From assembly GCA_025360125.1 (NCBI GenBank), contig JANYCU010000054.1:1-45714 (forward strand): a DNA stretch of 45,714 nt, written 5' to 3'. The translations under genes were made by a program, and so were the position numbers. The first letter of the stretch is position 1. Each line of letters starts with the position of its first letter. Origin of the DNA: Armatimonadota bacterium (lineage in GTDB: Bacteria; Armatimonadota; Fimbriimonadia; Fimbriimonadales; Fimbriimonadaceae). Shown piece by piece: positions 31,663 to 39,399 of this stretch. The notes beneath the pieces were generated by a model. That model worked only from the letters and a program-made list of their open reading frames with translations, was not told the origin of the DNA and made no database searches.

Positions 31663-33338
31663 TAGCTAGTCTGCTCCTGAAGGTAGTCCGTTTTGTCCCA
31701 AATGTAAGTTGTCAGTTTGCCTACCGCTTGTTTCGTCCGTCGAAGGCCATTGCCAGCATACGTCATGGTTGATAGTACGCCAACATCGTTTAGGACGTTT
31801 AGCCTATTCTCCCGATCGTAACTATAGGTACTGAAAACTCCACCTCGATTTTCCAACGTCAAATTTCCGTTGCCGTCGTAGGTCTGAGTAACCATTGTTG
31901 GTCCGTCTTGAATCGTCGTTATTCGACTCGCTGCATCGTATGTCATTGTGATCGGTTGACCGCCTTGATGCCATTTAGTCAGAACGTTTCCAACCGAGTC
32001 CATCGTGAAAGTTGCAAACGCGCCTGCCTTTTGTTGGCCAGTCAGGCGATTAATATCGTCGTACGTATAAGTGGTTGGATCCCCATCTCGGACTTGCTTG
32101 GTCTTTCGCCCCACCGCATCATAGGTGTCCACAATTGTCATGATTGGGACACTTGTCGCGTCAAGTTCAACTTCCTGATTGACTCTGCCTACTGCGTCAA
32201 AGGTCTGTACTTTAGTTCTGCCGAAACCCATGCTTAACGTGGTCATTTGACTGTTTGCATCGTAGGCGCAGGTGTAGATTCGATTCTTAGGATTGCTTTG
32301 GCTTTTGAGACGATTATCAGCATCATAAGTGTATGTGTACCGTCCACCGCTTGGGTCAACCATCAAGGATCGATGACTCACCGCATCGTATTGATAGGTT
32401 ATCATTTGGCTGCTCGGTAGGGTCACTCCTGAAAGTTCGTTTCGATTGGTGAACGCATAAGTAGTTATTCCGCCAGAATCCTGCATCTGGGTTGGATTGC
32501 CAACCGAATCGTACGCAAGGGTAACAAACGTACCGTCGCCATATTGAGTCAACGTCTGACGGTTTGCCGCGTCGTAGGTCATCGTCTTTGACCAGCCATT
32601 GGCGTCGAGCAGATTAATCGCTCTACCGTCGGCGTCAAACGTTGTGGTTGCAATCCCACCAATCTCATTCTGGACCGTAATTTGCCGACCAGCATTGTCA
32701 TAGGTTTTCGTGATGAAATTCCCACGAGCATCTTGGGACGCAATAATTTGTCCGGCGACATTATAGATGAAGCTGTAAACAAAGCCGAAAGCATCCATTT
32801 TCGATGAAACTCGGTTTGAGGTTGTTTGATAGGTTGTTGTCGAGACATGGTAGAGCGCGTCTTGGACACTAACTTGGGCACTATTCGGATTGTAAGACAA
32901 TGTGGTGCGGTTACCGAGCGGATCGACAACCGCGATCACTTGGTTCGCAACGTCGTAGACAGTCGTATTGATGAAGCCCATCGGCGATGTCGAGGCGGTT
33001 CGCCGACTGATCGTGTCAAAAGTCTGAGTGGTTCGGTTTCCGAGTGCATCTTGCGAGGCGACGGCATCACGTGCGTCATAAATGGTCGTGGTTCGGTTTC
33101 CAAGAGCATCTTGGACTGCGTTCGGACGTCCTGAGGTGTCGTAAGCATAACTGGTGAAATAACCGAGAGTATCTTGGCGGGCGATGAGCTGCTTAGCCGC
33201 GTTGTAGACCATCGTATTGATCCTGCCGAGCGGGTCGGTGCTCGCCGTTTGGTAGCCCGCGTTGTCGTAAGTTTGGGTCCAGATATTATCCAGCGGGTCT
33301 TGGGTTGTGAGCACGTTGCTGAACCGACCGAAAGTCAT
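31662..33338 (-). CDS. RHS/YD-repeat protein, 5'-truncated fragment
   Basis: More than 20 YD repeats fill this frame (for example YDNAGYQTASTDPLGRINTM, TYDAANRQTLTQYGDGT, YSYDRENRLNVLNDVG), forming the shell of an RHS/Tc-toxin-like cage. It ends with TYIWDKTDYLQEQTS, where RHS proteins normally continue into the core, and the next frame supplies that continuation. The N-terminal secretion and plug domains are absent. The frame stays open to 33563, but that part is the RAYT element's left repeat and coding end, so I start at ATG 33338. It is most likely a remnant cut by the RAYT element. Confidence 0.75.
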   Translation of the reverse strand: MTFGRFSNVLTTQDPLDNIWTQTYDNAGYQTASTDPLGRINTMVYNAAKQLIARQDTLGYFTSYAYDTSGRPNAVQDALGNRTTTIYDARDAVASQDALGNRTTQTFDTISRRTASTSPMGFINTTVYDVANQVIAVVDPLGNRTTLSYNPNSAQVSVQDALYHVSTTTYQTTSNRVSSKMDAFGFVYSFIYNVAGQIIASQDARGNFITKTYDNAGRQITVQNEIGGIATTTFDADGRAINLLDANGWSKTMTYDAANRQTLTQYGDGTFVTLAYDSVGNPTQMQDSGGITTYAFTNRNELSGVTLPSSQMITYQYDAVSHRSLMVDPSGGRYTYTYDADNRLKSQSNPKNRIYTCAYDANSQMTTLSMGFGRTKVQTFDAVGRVNQEVELDATSVPIMTIVDTYDAVGRKTKQVRDGDPTTYTYDDINRLTGQQKAGAFATFTMDSVGNVLTKWHQGGQPITMTYDAASRITTIQDGPTMVTQTYDGNGNLTLENRGGVFSTYSYDRENRLNVLNDVGVLSTMTYAGNGLRRTKQAVGKLTTYIWDKTDYLQEQTS

Positions 33339-33397
33339 CGTCGTTCGGAAGCCCAGCGGCGAGCCACTGCGTGGGCGGGGTAAAAAGTGTGCTTGGG

Positions 33398-33449
33398 GGT
33401 GGCCTGTATAAGCGACCATGTGCGAAGCTCCGAGCTTATGCAGGGACAA
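33398..33449 (-). repeat. REP, left flank of RAYT element (inverted relative to right flank)
   Basis: This 52-bp sequence has its right-hand partner at 34043-34094 in inverted orientation; 44 of 52 positions are identical. It can fold with the stem ATAAGC / GCTTAT around a loop holding the AGCTTCGCA core. Four of the eight differences from the right copy fall in this stem and preserve pairing. Confidence 0.85.
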
Positions 33450-33487
33450 ACGACGAGTTGGTGCCACACTGCCATTGTAACACGCCT

Positions 33488-33997
33488 TTACTCTAGGCTG
33501 GCATAGTGTCGACATTTGACCGCACCTTCCTCTTCTGTGAAGTACCAGTTGGCCGAAGACCAAAAGTAATCGACGGAGGATTCCACAAGATTCTTGACCA
33601 CGGCATTTTGGTGAATGTATGTAATGGCGTTCTTTCGGGCCTTTGGCGTGAAGATGTTTCGATCATAGCCCCCTCCAACTTCCCACAGGTCGCTTGGTAT
33701 CCATCCCCGGGACTTGGCCCTGTTTGATACGCCTTGTTTTATTGCCTTAGCGATGACCTCCATCGAGTAGATCTCGTCGAGAGGATGGATGAGCAGGTGA
33801 ATATGGTCGGGCATGAACACATAGGCGAGAATGACGAAGTTGTGCTTAAGGGCGGCTTTGTTAATGCGATCGGCAAGCGCCTGGCAGACCCGCTCGTCCT
33901 TAAGGAACGGTTTTCTGCAGTCAGTAGAGGTTGTGTAGTAGTGAGAATGTCCAGGCGTGTTGCGGAACTTGCGCTTGATTTTTCCTGGTGGTTTCAC
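33488..33997 (-). CDS. REP-associated tyrosine transposase (RAYT), Y1/HUH family
   Basis: This 169-aa protein belongs to the IS200/IS605-related Y1 transposases. The HUH metal-binding motif is His-Ile-His in FMPDHIHLLIHP (near 65-76). The catalytic Tyr lies in the following helix, with NAITYIHQNAVVKNLVE and SSVDYFWSSANWY near the C-terminus being characteristic of RAYTs. The protein cuts single-stranded DNA at REP hairpins. REP-like repeats occur immediately on both sides. The start is ATG 33997. Confidence 0.92.
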   Translation of the reverse strand: MKPPGKIKRKFRNTPGHSHYYTTSTDCRKPFLKDERVCQALADRINKAALKHNFVILAYVFMPDHIHLLIHPLDEIYSMEVIAKAIKQGVSNRAKSRGWIPSDLWEVGGGYDRNIFTPKARKNAITYIHQNAVVKNLVESSVDYFWSSANWYFTEEEGAVKCRHYASLE

Positions 33998-34042
33998 ATT
34001 TGGATTTTTACCTCAGAGCGAGGGCACCCTGTGATTGTTATG

Positions 34043-34094
34043 TTGTCCCTGCTTAACCTTGCAGCTTCGCAGATGGGCGGTTAAACAGGCCACC
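34043..34094 (+). repeat. REP, right flank of RAYT element
   Basis: TTGTCCCTGC, then the stem TTAACC / GGTTAA around a loop with AGCTTCGCAG, then ACAGGCCACC. It is the inverted partner of 33398-33449. The stem bases differ from the left copy in compensating pairs. Confidence 0.85.
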
Positions 34095-34139
34095 CCTTAC
34101 TTAATATTTCTACCCAGCTCCCGCAAGTGGCTCACCCCT

Positions 34140-34622
34140 TCATTGCTGTTCAAGCATCTTAATTTGGTTTCGGACGTACCAGAGGGGGACTATTCCAACC
34201 ACGCCAAATGAGCAATCGATCAGCCGCCAGCCAAAGGGAATTCCCCTGATGGGCCCTGCGATCAAGGCTAAAAATGGCACCGCAATACAGGCGATCATGC
34301 CCCATTCGATGATCCATTTATTGCGCACCGGATCTTTGAGGGGACCGATGAATGCGGAGGCGATGACAAGGTGTCCGAATGCGAGCCAGTCGGTTCCGTA
34401 AGCAATGAAAGGATATTTGGCGTCGGTTTCGACGAGACCTGTTTGAACTGTCCTGAGCCAGGATGCCAGCATGCCGTCGCCCTGGCCAAAGTTACGAACG
34501 AGGACTCCGAGTTCCCACGTGAGCGGGAACGCAGTAATGCCCGAAAGAGCAAGGCCAACGATGAATCCGACGATCAAGATGCGGATTCGCTTGAGTCTGG
34601 CGGCATCGCTTATTTCAGCCAT
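34140..34622 (-). CDS. Multi-pass membrane protein, unknown
   Basis: This 160-aa protein has about four transmembrane helices: RILIVGFIVGLALSGITAF, FGHLVIASAFIGPL, WGMIACIAVPFLALIAGPI and CSFGVVGIVPLWYV. The N-terminus is charged (MAEISDAARLKRIR), and loops such as KDPVRNKW fit the cytoplasmic side. No family is recognised with confidence. Its start lies 13 bp inside the DinB-family gene, so the two are translated together. Confidence 0.7.
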   Translation of the reverse strand: MAEISDAARLKRIRILIVGFIVGLALSGITAFPLTWELGVLVRNFGQGDGMLASWLRTVQTGLVETDAKYPFIAYGTDWLAFGHLVIASAFIGPLKDPVRNKWIIEWGMIACIAVPFLALIAGPIRGIPFGWRLIDCSFGVVGIVPLWYVRNQIKMLEQQ

Positions 34623-35083
34623 GTTGATGGTACATGAAACTCGTGATCTCCGTTGAGAATCTGAATGAAATTGATTTGACCGGAATGATAGGCCATGTTT
34701 CGGTATGCGCCCATCAGGAGGATATTGCCCGTTAGAGGTCCTCGGCTCCAGTGCATGAACTCCTGATCCAGCGCGGAGTCGGCGGTTTGTTTGATGGCAT
34801 CAGCGAGAACGTTGGCCGAGGCCATGATCTCGTCTCGGGCATCTTCAGAATCGGTGAACGTTTGAATAGCGGGCTGGCCGGGAGTTCCCCCGTTCAGCAG
34901 CGCCGCAAAATAGCGGTTTGCGGATGCGCATTCGGCGACCATTTCGAGAACCGACCGTGCGGGGATGTCGCTCTTGGTGGGAAGATTTTGGCTTAAAAGC
35001 TCGGGGTCGGTGCTGGCGATGAAATGAGCCATCGATAAGCCCATTCGCTCAACGTGCTCGGCCATAAATGCTTGCGCGGTCAT
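34610..35083 (-). CDS. DinB-family protein
   Basis: This 157-aa four-helix-bundle protein of the DinB/YfiT superfamily has the metal-binding pattern His-x3-Asp/Asn-like in HVERMGLSMAHFI and the characteristic end NMAYHSGQINFIQIL. Family members are often thiol-dependent S-transferases or have unknown function. It overlaps the next gene downstream by 13 bp, forming a two-gene unit. Confidence 0.85.
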   Translation of the reverse strand: MTAQAFMAEHVERMGLSMAHFIASTDPELLSQNLPTKSDIPARSVLEMVAECASANRYFAALLNGGTPGQPAIQTFTDSEDARDEIMASANVLADAIKQTADSALDQEFMHWSRGPLTGNILLMGAYRNMAYHSGQINFIQILNGDHEFHVPSTWLK

Positions 35084-35092
35084 GGCTTCAGT

Positions 35093-35386
35093 TTAGCGTT
35101 TTCGTCGCCATCCCATGCTAAAAGCGAATAGCCAAATTGCCAATACGCCAATAACAAGTCCTAGACCGCAAAAAAGTGGGAGCATCCACACGATGCTAGG
35201 GTCATTCGTGATTTCGCCGTGAGGACCATGAGGACCCTCGGCGAGGATTTGCGCGCCCCCGCAAGTGCAGCTTAACGCCGCCATCGCGAAGAGTGCGACT
35301 GACGCTCCGCATCCGAGCCAATTCTTACCCGGAGTTGGCGACGGCTCGCTGCGCGGATACTCGGCGACAACGGACGGCTCGTTCAT
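35093..35386 (-). CDS. Membrane protein with two helices
   Basis: From the ATG at 35386 this is a 97-aa protein with helix 1 (LGCGASVALFAMAALSCTCG), a polar loop (GPHGPHGEITNDPS), and helix 2 (MLPLFCGLGLVIGVLAIWLF), ending in a basic tail (RRKR). The start I use avoids a longer frame that overlaps the gene upstream. That gene ends at 35394, only 7 bp before this start, so the pair is probably co-transcribed. No family is recognised. Confidence 0.6.
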   Translation of the reverse strand: MNEPSVVAEYPRSEPSPTPGKNWLGCGASVALFAMAALSCTCGGAQILAEGPHGPHGEITNDPSIVWMLPLFCGLGLVIGVLAIWLFAFSMGWRRKR

Positions 35387-35393
35387 AGATCGG

Positions 35394-35666
35394 CTACCGG
35401 ACTTCCCGCCGCATCTTGGCACCCCACACCAAGCAAAAAATTCCTGCACAGATCAGCAACGTTCCGGGCGAATAACAAAAGAACAAACCGAGTAGGGTTC
35501 GTCCTTCAGCTTCCATAGTAATCAAACTCGCGAATCCAATGAGTGGTATGCCTAACAGAATCGTTACTATTGAACACCCAATATTCACCCCCCGGTGAAG
35601 GAATGAACTTCTGATGTCGTTGCGAATTTCACTGAGGTCAGTATCGATGTGGGGCAGTTTGCCCAT
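35394..35666 (-). CDS. Small membrane protein, 90 aa
   Basis: Two transmembrane helices are seen (IGCSIVTILLGIPLIGFASL and GLFFCYSPGTLLICAGIFCL), with a charged N-terminus of about 25 residues (DTDLSEIRNDIRSSF) and a basic C-terminus (KMRREVR), both likely cytoplasmic. It shares the unit with the gene at 35093 and is preceded 10 bp upstream by the 52-aa gene. It looks like a member of the many small hypothetical membrane proteins of this phylum. Confidence 0.6.
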   Translation of the reverse strand: MGKLPHIDTDLSEIRNDIRSSFLHRGVNIGCSIVTILLGIPLIGFASLITMEAEGRTLLGLFFCYSPGTLLICAGIFCLVWGAKMRREVR

Positions 35667-35676
35667 GAAGGAATCC

Positions 35677-35835
35677 TTAGATCTTCGGTCGGTACGATTT
35701 GCCGGTTACGGCACCGTGCATCGTTTTGGCGGCTTGGTTTTTGCCACCTGTTGCTACCGTTTTATCATCAGGACCTTTTGGCCCTCTCAGCTCTTCGAGT
35801 GCTTTCTTGATTTCAGCTTTACTTTTGCGTTGCAT
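35677..35835 (-). CDS. Small basic protein, 52 aa
   Basis: ATG 35835 is preceded by a good GAGGT site five bases upstream, giving MQRKSKAEIKKALEELRGPK. The longer frame to 35859 adds a start with no ribosome-binding site. The product is a charged helix followed by a Gly/Lys-rich tail (TGGKNQAAKTMHGAVTGKSY), probably nucleic-acid- or protein-binding, but no function is known. It is the first of three small genes in one run. Confidence 0.6.
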   Translation of the reverse strand: MQRKSKAEIKKALEELRGPKGPDDKTVATGGKNQAAKTMHGAVTGKSYRPKI

Positions 35836-35938
35836 GGTGACCTCTTTTTCAGTATACAAGAGGTCTTCGTTGTTTCCTTGAGGCTCAATTTGAATTCATC
35901 GGTCGAAAAATGGCCCCGATCAACTAAAATAAGAGCAT

Positions 35939-36352
35939 ATGAAGTCTTGGATTCTTCTTGGTTCGGCGGCTTTAGTGGCGGTTGCCGTGGCCCAGTTGAC
36001 CGTTTCCCAGGTGACGGGTGATTGGGAAGGTGACTCAAAATGCGTGAACCTTAACGCGATGCCTGGTTGTAAGGATGAGCATGTCGTCTATCATATTATT
36101 CCGATCCATAGGAACTCGAATCAGGTGCTGATCAATGCAGACAGAGTGGTCGACAAAAAGCCAATCTCAATGGGAGAAATCCTCTTCACAATCGATGGAA
36201 AAGGATCGGCGATCAACAACGAAATGATGATCAACGGCAGCAAACACTATTGGAACTTTGTCATCAAGGGCGACAAGATGACGGGCACCCTGAAGAATAA
36301 GGACAAGGTTGTGCTCCGCCAGATCACGCTGAAGGCCCAGAAGAAAGCTTAG
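35939..36352 (+). CDS. Hypothetical exported protein, 137 aa
   Basis: The signal peptide (MKSWILLGSAALVAVAVAQ) is clear. The mature part is beta-rich, with two Cys (SKCVNLNAMPGCKDEH) that could form a disulfide, and repeated strands such as HVVYHIIPIHRN and FTIDGKGSAINNEMMING. It overlaps the convergent pirin gene by 4 bp. No family is recognised; the shape suggests a small secreted beta protein. Confidence 0.65.
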   Translation: MKSWILLGSAALVAVAVAQLTVSQVTGDWEGDSKCVNLNAMPGCKDEHVVYHIIPIHRNSNQVLINADRVVDKKPISMGEILFTIDGKGSAINNEMMINGSKHYWNFVIKGDKMTGTLKNKDKVVLRQITLKAQKKA

Positions 36353-37179
36353 GTTGCAAACGTCTCGGCGTGGATCATGTCGGTGGTTTCTTTGATGTCG
36401 TCGACGGTGTTCATCACGAATGAACGGTACTGGACGATTGGCTCGTGCAGGGGCTTTGCCGAGACATAGAACACTCGGGCACCTTGGGGTCCGGCGGTTA
36501 GCGAAACGTAATCTCCATCGCCAAAAACGATCTGTTCGGGCGCGCTGACGGTTCGCCTCGTCGTCGTCACTTTGCCGCGGATCACGTAGGCAAAAGTGGC
36601 ATGGCCGTGATCGGCGGGAATCTCAAGGGTGGCGTTGTCGTGAAGGGTGATGTCGAGTATCGTCGGATTTACCGCGATTCCTTTGAATATCCCTTCGGTT
36701 CCTTCGAATGAACCAGCGACGATTCGGACGACGGCGCTCGCCTTCGTTACTTCGGGAACCTCTTCGGCTGGTCCACCTTGGTAGGCTGCTGGAATCCGCT
36801 TTTTGTTACGCGGAAGGCTGAACCACAGCTGGAGCATTTCGGCACCTTCGGGGCCTGGTTTCATCATCTCTTCGTGCCAAATGCCGTTTCCGGCGGTCAT
36901 CCATTGAGTGCCGCCGGGGCCGACGATGCCTTCGTTTCCGTTGGAGTCTTTGTGTCCGACTTCGCCGGAGATGACATAGCTGACGGTTTCGATTCCACGG
37001 TGGGGGTGGCGAGGGAAACCGACGATGTCGGATTCGGCGGAGATCGACGCGTGGTCGAGGAGCATGATTGGGTCGAGGATCGCCATCCGCTCCCCACCGA
37101 TCACTCGGTTAATCGTTACCCCTTTGGCTTCTTCAACCTTGGTAGGAGCGTAAAAAATGGCAGCTAGCGACTCAATCAT
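36349..37179 (-). CDS. Pirin-family protein
   Basis: This 276-aa bicupin has the metal site of pirins: His58 and His60 (FPRHPHRGIETVSY), His102 and Glu104 (NGIWHEEMM). Pirins are iron-binding proteins; some act as quercetin dioxygenases, others as redox-sensing transcription cofactors. The first cupin is well kept, and the second (from ~165) is more diverged, as usual. The protein is cytoplasmic. It is a single gene, its upstream side filled by a hairpin array. Confidence 0.9.
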   Translation of the reverse strand: MIESLAAIFYAPTKVEEAKGVTINRVIGGERMAILDPIMLLDHASISAESDIVGFPRHPHRGIETVSYVISGEVGHKDSNGNEGIVGPGGTQWMTAGNGIWHEEMMKPGPEGAEMLQLWFSLPRNKKRIPAAYQGGPAEEVPEVTKASAVVRIVAGSFEGTEGIFKGIAVNPTILDITLHDNATLEIPADHGHATFAYVIRGKVTTTRRTVSAPEQIVFGDGDYVSLTAGPQGARVFYVSAKPLHEPIVQYRSFVMNTVDDIKETTDMIHAETFAT

Positions 37180-37251
37180 AAGCCAATTCTACGCCGCTTG
37201 TTGGGAGGATTTTGTATCGACAAGTACATGGTTCAAATTTTGGTGGGCCCT

Positions 37252-37365
37252 TTGGAGTGCGCGGACTTGTCCGCGCATTGGCCTGCGAAGCTTGCTTCGC
37301 TGCTAATCACCATCGCAGCGAGACAAGTCTCGCAGTTGAAAGCGCCAACAAGTTGGCGCACTCCA
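37252..37365. repeat. Hairpin array with ACTTGT/ACAAGT loops and terminal inverted repeats
   Basis: The ends TGGAGTGCGC (37253) and GCGCACTCCA (to 37365) are perfect inverted repeats. Inside are four stems: GCGCGG-ACTTGT-CCGCGC, GCGAAG-CTTG-CTTCGC, GCGAG-ACAAGT-CTCGC and GCGCCA-ACAAGT-TGGCGC. Three share the same 6-base loop, read on one strand or the other. This is a REP-type or MITE-like unit between pirin and the DAHP synthase gene. Confidence 0.8.
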
Positions 37366-37373
37366 CATTGCGA

Positions 37374-38411
37374 CTAATTGACCGCTGCCGCTAATTGCTC
37401 CAACAATCCAACCGTGTCCTCGAACGAGATGCAGGCGTCGGTGACGCTCTGGCCGTAAACCATGTTATCGGAGATGTTTTGCTTGCCTTCGATGAGGTTG
37501 CTCTCGATCATTACGCCCATGATGCCGTGGTTTCCGGCCGCCATTTGCTTGCAGATGTCGGCGATAACGACGCTTTGGTTTCGGTGGTCTTTGTTGCTGT
37601 TGCCGTGGCTGCAGTCGATCATCACCTTCGCGGGAAGGTCATGCTTCTTGAGCATTTCAACTGCTTCTTGAACGTGCGGCATTCCGTAGTTCGCCCCAGT
37701 TTGGGTTCCACCGCGAAGGATGATGTGGCAATCCTCGTTTCCGCGGGTTTTGAAGAGTGAGGAGACGCCTTGCTTGGTAATTGATGGGAACCAGTGCGAT
37801 TGTCCGGCGGCGATAACGGCTTCGACGGCGCGCAGAACGTTGCCTTCGGTGGTGTTTTTGAAACCGACGGGCATCGAGAGGCCGCTTGCGAGTTCTCGGT
37901 GCACTTGGCTTTCGGTTGTTCGGGCACCAATTGCGACCCAACTGGTGATGTCGGCGACGTGCTGAGGAATTTGAAGGTCAAGGAATTCTGATCCGGTCGG
38001 GAGGCCCAGTTCGTTGATCTCGATCAGGAGCTTTCGCGCGCCGCGCAAGCCTTTGTTGATGTGGTAGCTCTCGTTCAAATCAGGGTCGTTGATGTACCCT
38101 TTCCATCCAACGCTGGTTCGCGGTTTTTCGAAATAGGCGCGCATGACGATGACGAGTTTGCTTTCGAGACGCTTGGCTACGGGTGCGAGCTTTCGGGCGT
38201 ATTCGAGCGCACCTATAGGGTCATGAACCGAACACGGTCCGACGACGACGACGAGGCGAGGGTCGCGGCCGTGGAGAACTTCGGAGATTGCGTGTCGAGC
38301 TTTGTCCACCACTTCGGACACTTCGTCGGAGAGGGGATGCTCCTCGTGCAGGATCGCCGGCGGAATCATTGGCCGGGCATCGGTAATTCGTAAGTCGTCC
38401 GTTAAGCGCAT
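37374..38411 (-). CDS. aroG: 3-deoxy-7-phosphoheptulonate (DAHP) synthase, type I
   Basis: This catalyses the first shikimate step: phosphoenolpyruvate plus erythrose 4-phosphate to DAHP. From the ATG at 38411 it gives 345 aa, normal for AroF/G/H, beginning MRLTDDLRITDARPMIPPAI. Key segments are VVVVGPCSVHDP, RAYFEKPRTSVGWKGYINDP, ATGAR-like AIGARTTESQVHRELASGLS, and DCSHGNSNKDHRNQ with metal-binding His/Glu. The frame remains open upstream to 38636 but lacks similarity and a ribosome site. It is a single gene; feedback residues for Phe, Tyr or Trp cannot be assigned from the sequence alone. Confidence 0.95.
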   Translation of the reverse strand: MRLTDDLRITDARPMIPPAILHEEHPLSDEVSEVVDKARHAISEVLHGRDPRLVVVVGPCSVHDPIGALEYARKLAPVAKRLESKLVIVMRAYFEKPRTSVGWKGYINDPDLNESYHINKGLRGARKLLIEINELGLPTGSEFLDLQIPQHVADITSWVAIGARTTESQVHRELASGLSMPVGFKNTTEGNVLRAVEAVIAAGQSHWFPSITKQGVSSLFKTRGNEDCHIILRGGTQTGANYGMPHVQEAVEMLKKHDLPAKVMIDCSHGNSNKDHRNQSVVIADICKQMAAGNHGIMGVMIESNLIEGKQNISDNMVYGQSVTDACISFEDTVGLLEQLAAAVN

Positions 38412-38813
38412 GGGGGTTGGATTTGCGCGGACGGCGTTGTTCGCTGTTGTTAGTATATCTTGCTTCGCTAGGGTGCCTCGCAGGGCATGCTTCGCAGGGG
38501 CAATGAGCATAAACTCAAACTTGCTCAATCTACTCCCACGGTTCGCCTGACTAGAACCACCTTTATTCAGAAGAGCAGGTTCACCGATCCCTCTTTTCAA
38601 AAAGGGATATCTCGCTTGGGACAGACAGGGATGCAATTCTTCTGGTTCTGATGGCGAAGGATGCGAGCGATGGGATCGAGCCTATCCAGACGCCGAAAAT
38701 CATCACAAATCTTTAATTGAACCTGCGGGAAAAGGACGTTTGAACTCGGACGGATAACCTGTGGAAAAGGATGCGCATAAAATGGGACAAATCGTGGTAA
38801 AAATAGTACTGTA
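38412..38813. other. Intergenic region upstream of nrdR
   Basis: No gene is evident. The left half contains GC-rich, CGAAGC-containing words (GCATGCTTCGCAGGGGC) like those in the REPs elsewhere. There is also a short palindrome, ATCCCTC-TTTTCAAAAA-GGGAT. The right half becomes more AT-rich toward the nrdR promoter. Confidence 0.5.
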
Positions 38814-38861
38814 CATCTATGGGTTGTGGTGGCATAATCATACAGCCCCTATATGTAGTGG
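38814..38861 (+). promoter_or_regulatory. Paired candidate NrdR boxes upstream of nrdR-nrdJ
   Basis: CCCCTATATGTAGTGG (38846-38861) matches the NrdR-box consensus ACACTATATGTAGTGT at 13 of 16 positions. A weaker site, CATCTATGGGTTGTGG (38814-38829), lies exactly 32 bp upstream, three helical turns. Paired boxes are the standard arrangement for NrdR repression. The regulator would be the product of the next gene, so the operon probably represses itself when dATP is high. Confidence 0.65.
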
Positions 38862-38877
38862 TGAAACGACCAATAAT

Positions 38878-39375
38878 ATGCTCTGTCCATTCTGCGGAAA
38901 TGATGACTTAAAGGTACTGGATTCACGTCCAGGGCCGGATGGTGAGTCGATTCGGCGAAGGAGAGAATGTGTGAAGTGCGTCAAGCGATTTACTACATGG
39001 GAGCGGTTCGAACGAGCTCGACTTTTCGTCATTAAACGCGACGGAAGCCGATGCGACTTCAACCGGGAGAAGGTCTTCGACTCCATGCGCCTTGCCTGTG
39101 GCAAACGACCCGTTTCGGTCGAAACGATGGCTCAGGCAGCAAGCCGCATTGAAGACGAACTTTACGCAAAATTCGACGACGAGGTCAGCACAAAGCAGAT
39201 CGGCATGAGTGTCATGCGCGAACTGGCTTCGATTGACACCGTAGCCTACGTCCGTTTCGCATCGGTCTATCAAGAATTTGAAACCGTTGCGGACTTCGCC
39301 GAGATGGTTGAACGAGTGCAGACCGAAGAAGCCCTCACGCCATTTAGGCACCTACAAAAAGAACTTATATCATAA
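38878..39375 (+). CDS. nrdR: Transcriptional repressor NrdR
   Basis: NrdR represses ribonucleotide reductase genes when ATP/dATP signals enough dNTP. From ATG 38878 it is 165 aa. It has a zinc ribbon MLCPFCGNDDLKVLDSRP with the second Cys pair in RRRRECVKCVKRFTTWER, then an ATP-cone domain (VIKRDGSRCDFNREKVFDSM, CGKRPVSVETMAQAASRIE). The longer frame from 38761 lies across the candidate boxes and has no similarity. The gene is 24 bp ahead of nrdJ and most likely co-transcribed. Confidence 0.95.
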   Translation: MLCPFCGNDDLKVLDSRPGPDGESIRRRRECVKCVKRFTTWERFERARLFVIKRDGSRCDFNREKVFDSMRLACGKRPVSVETMAQAASRIEDELYAKFDDEVSTKQIGMSVMRELASIDTVAYVRFASVYQEFETVADFAEMVERVQTEEALTPFRHLQKELIS

Positions 39376-39399
39376 CAAAAGGGGAACTCAGGAAGAGAA

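Larger units (their letters stand above)
33398..34094 (-). mobile_element. RAYT element with covarying REP ends
   Basis: A Y1 transposase gene sits between two inverted 52-bp palindromic repeats, with a total length near 697 bp. This is the standard layout of a REP-associated transposase locus, but the inverted ends also resemble a self-mobile unit. The left end abuts, and probably truncates, the RHS gene. Confidence 0.8.

Noticed and set aside
38412-38636. Extended start of the DAHP synthase at 38636
   Set aside because: The extra 75 residues have no similarity to the family and lie in intergenic repeat-like sequence; ATG 38411 gives the usual length.
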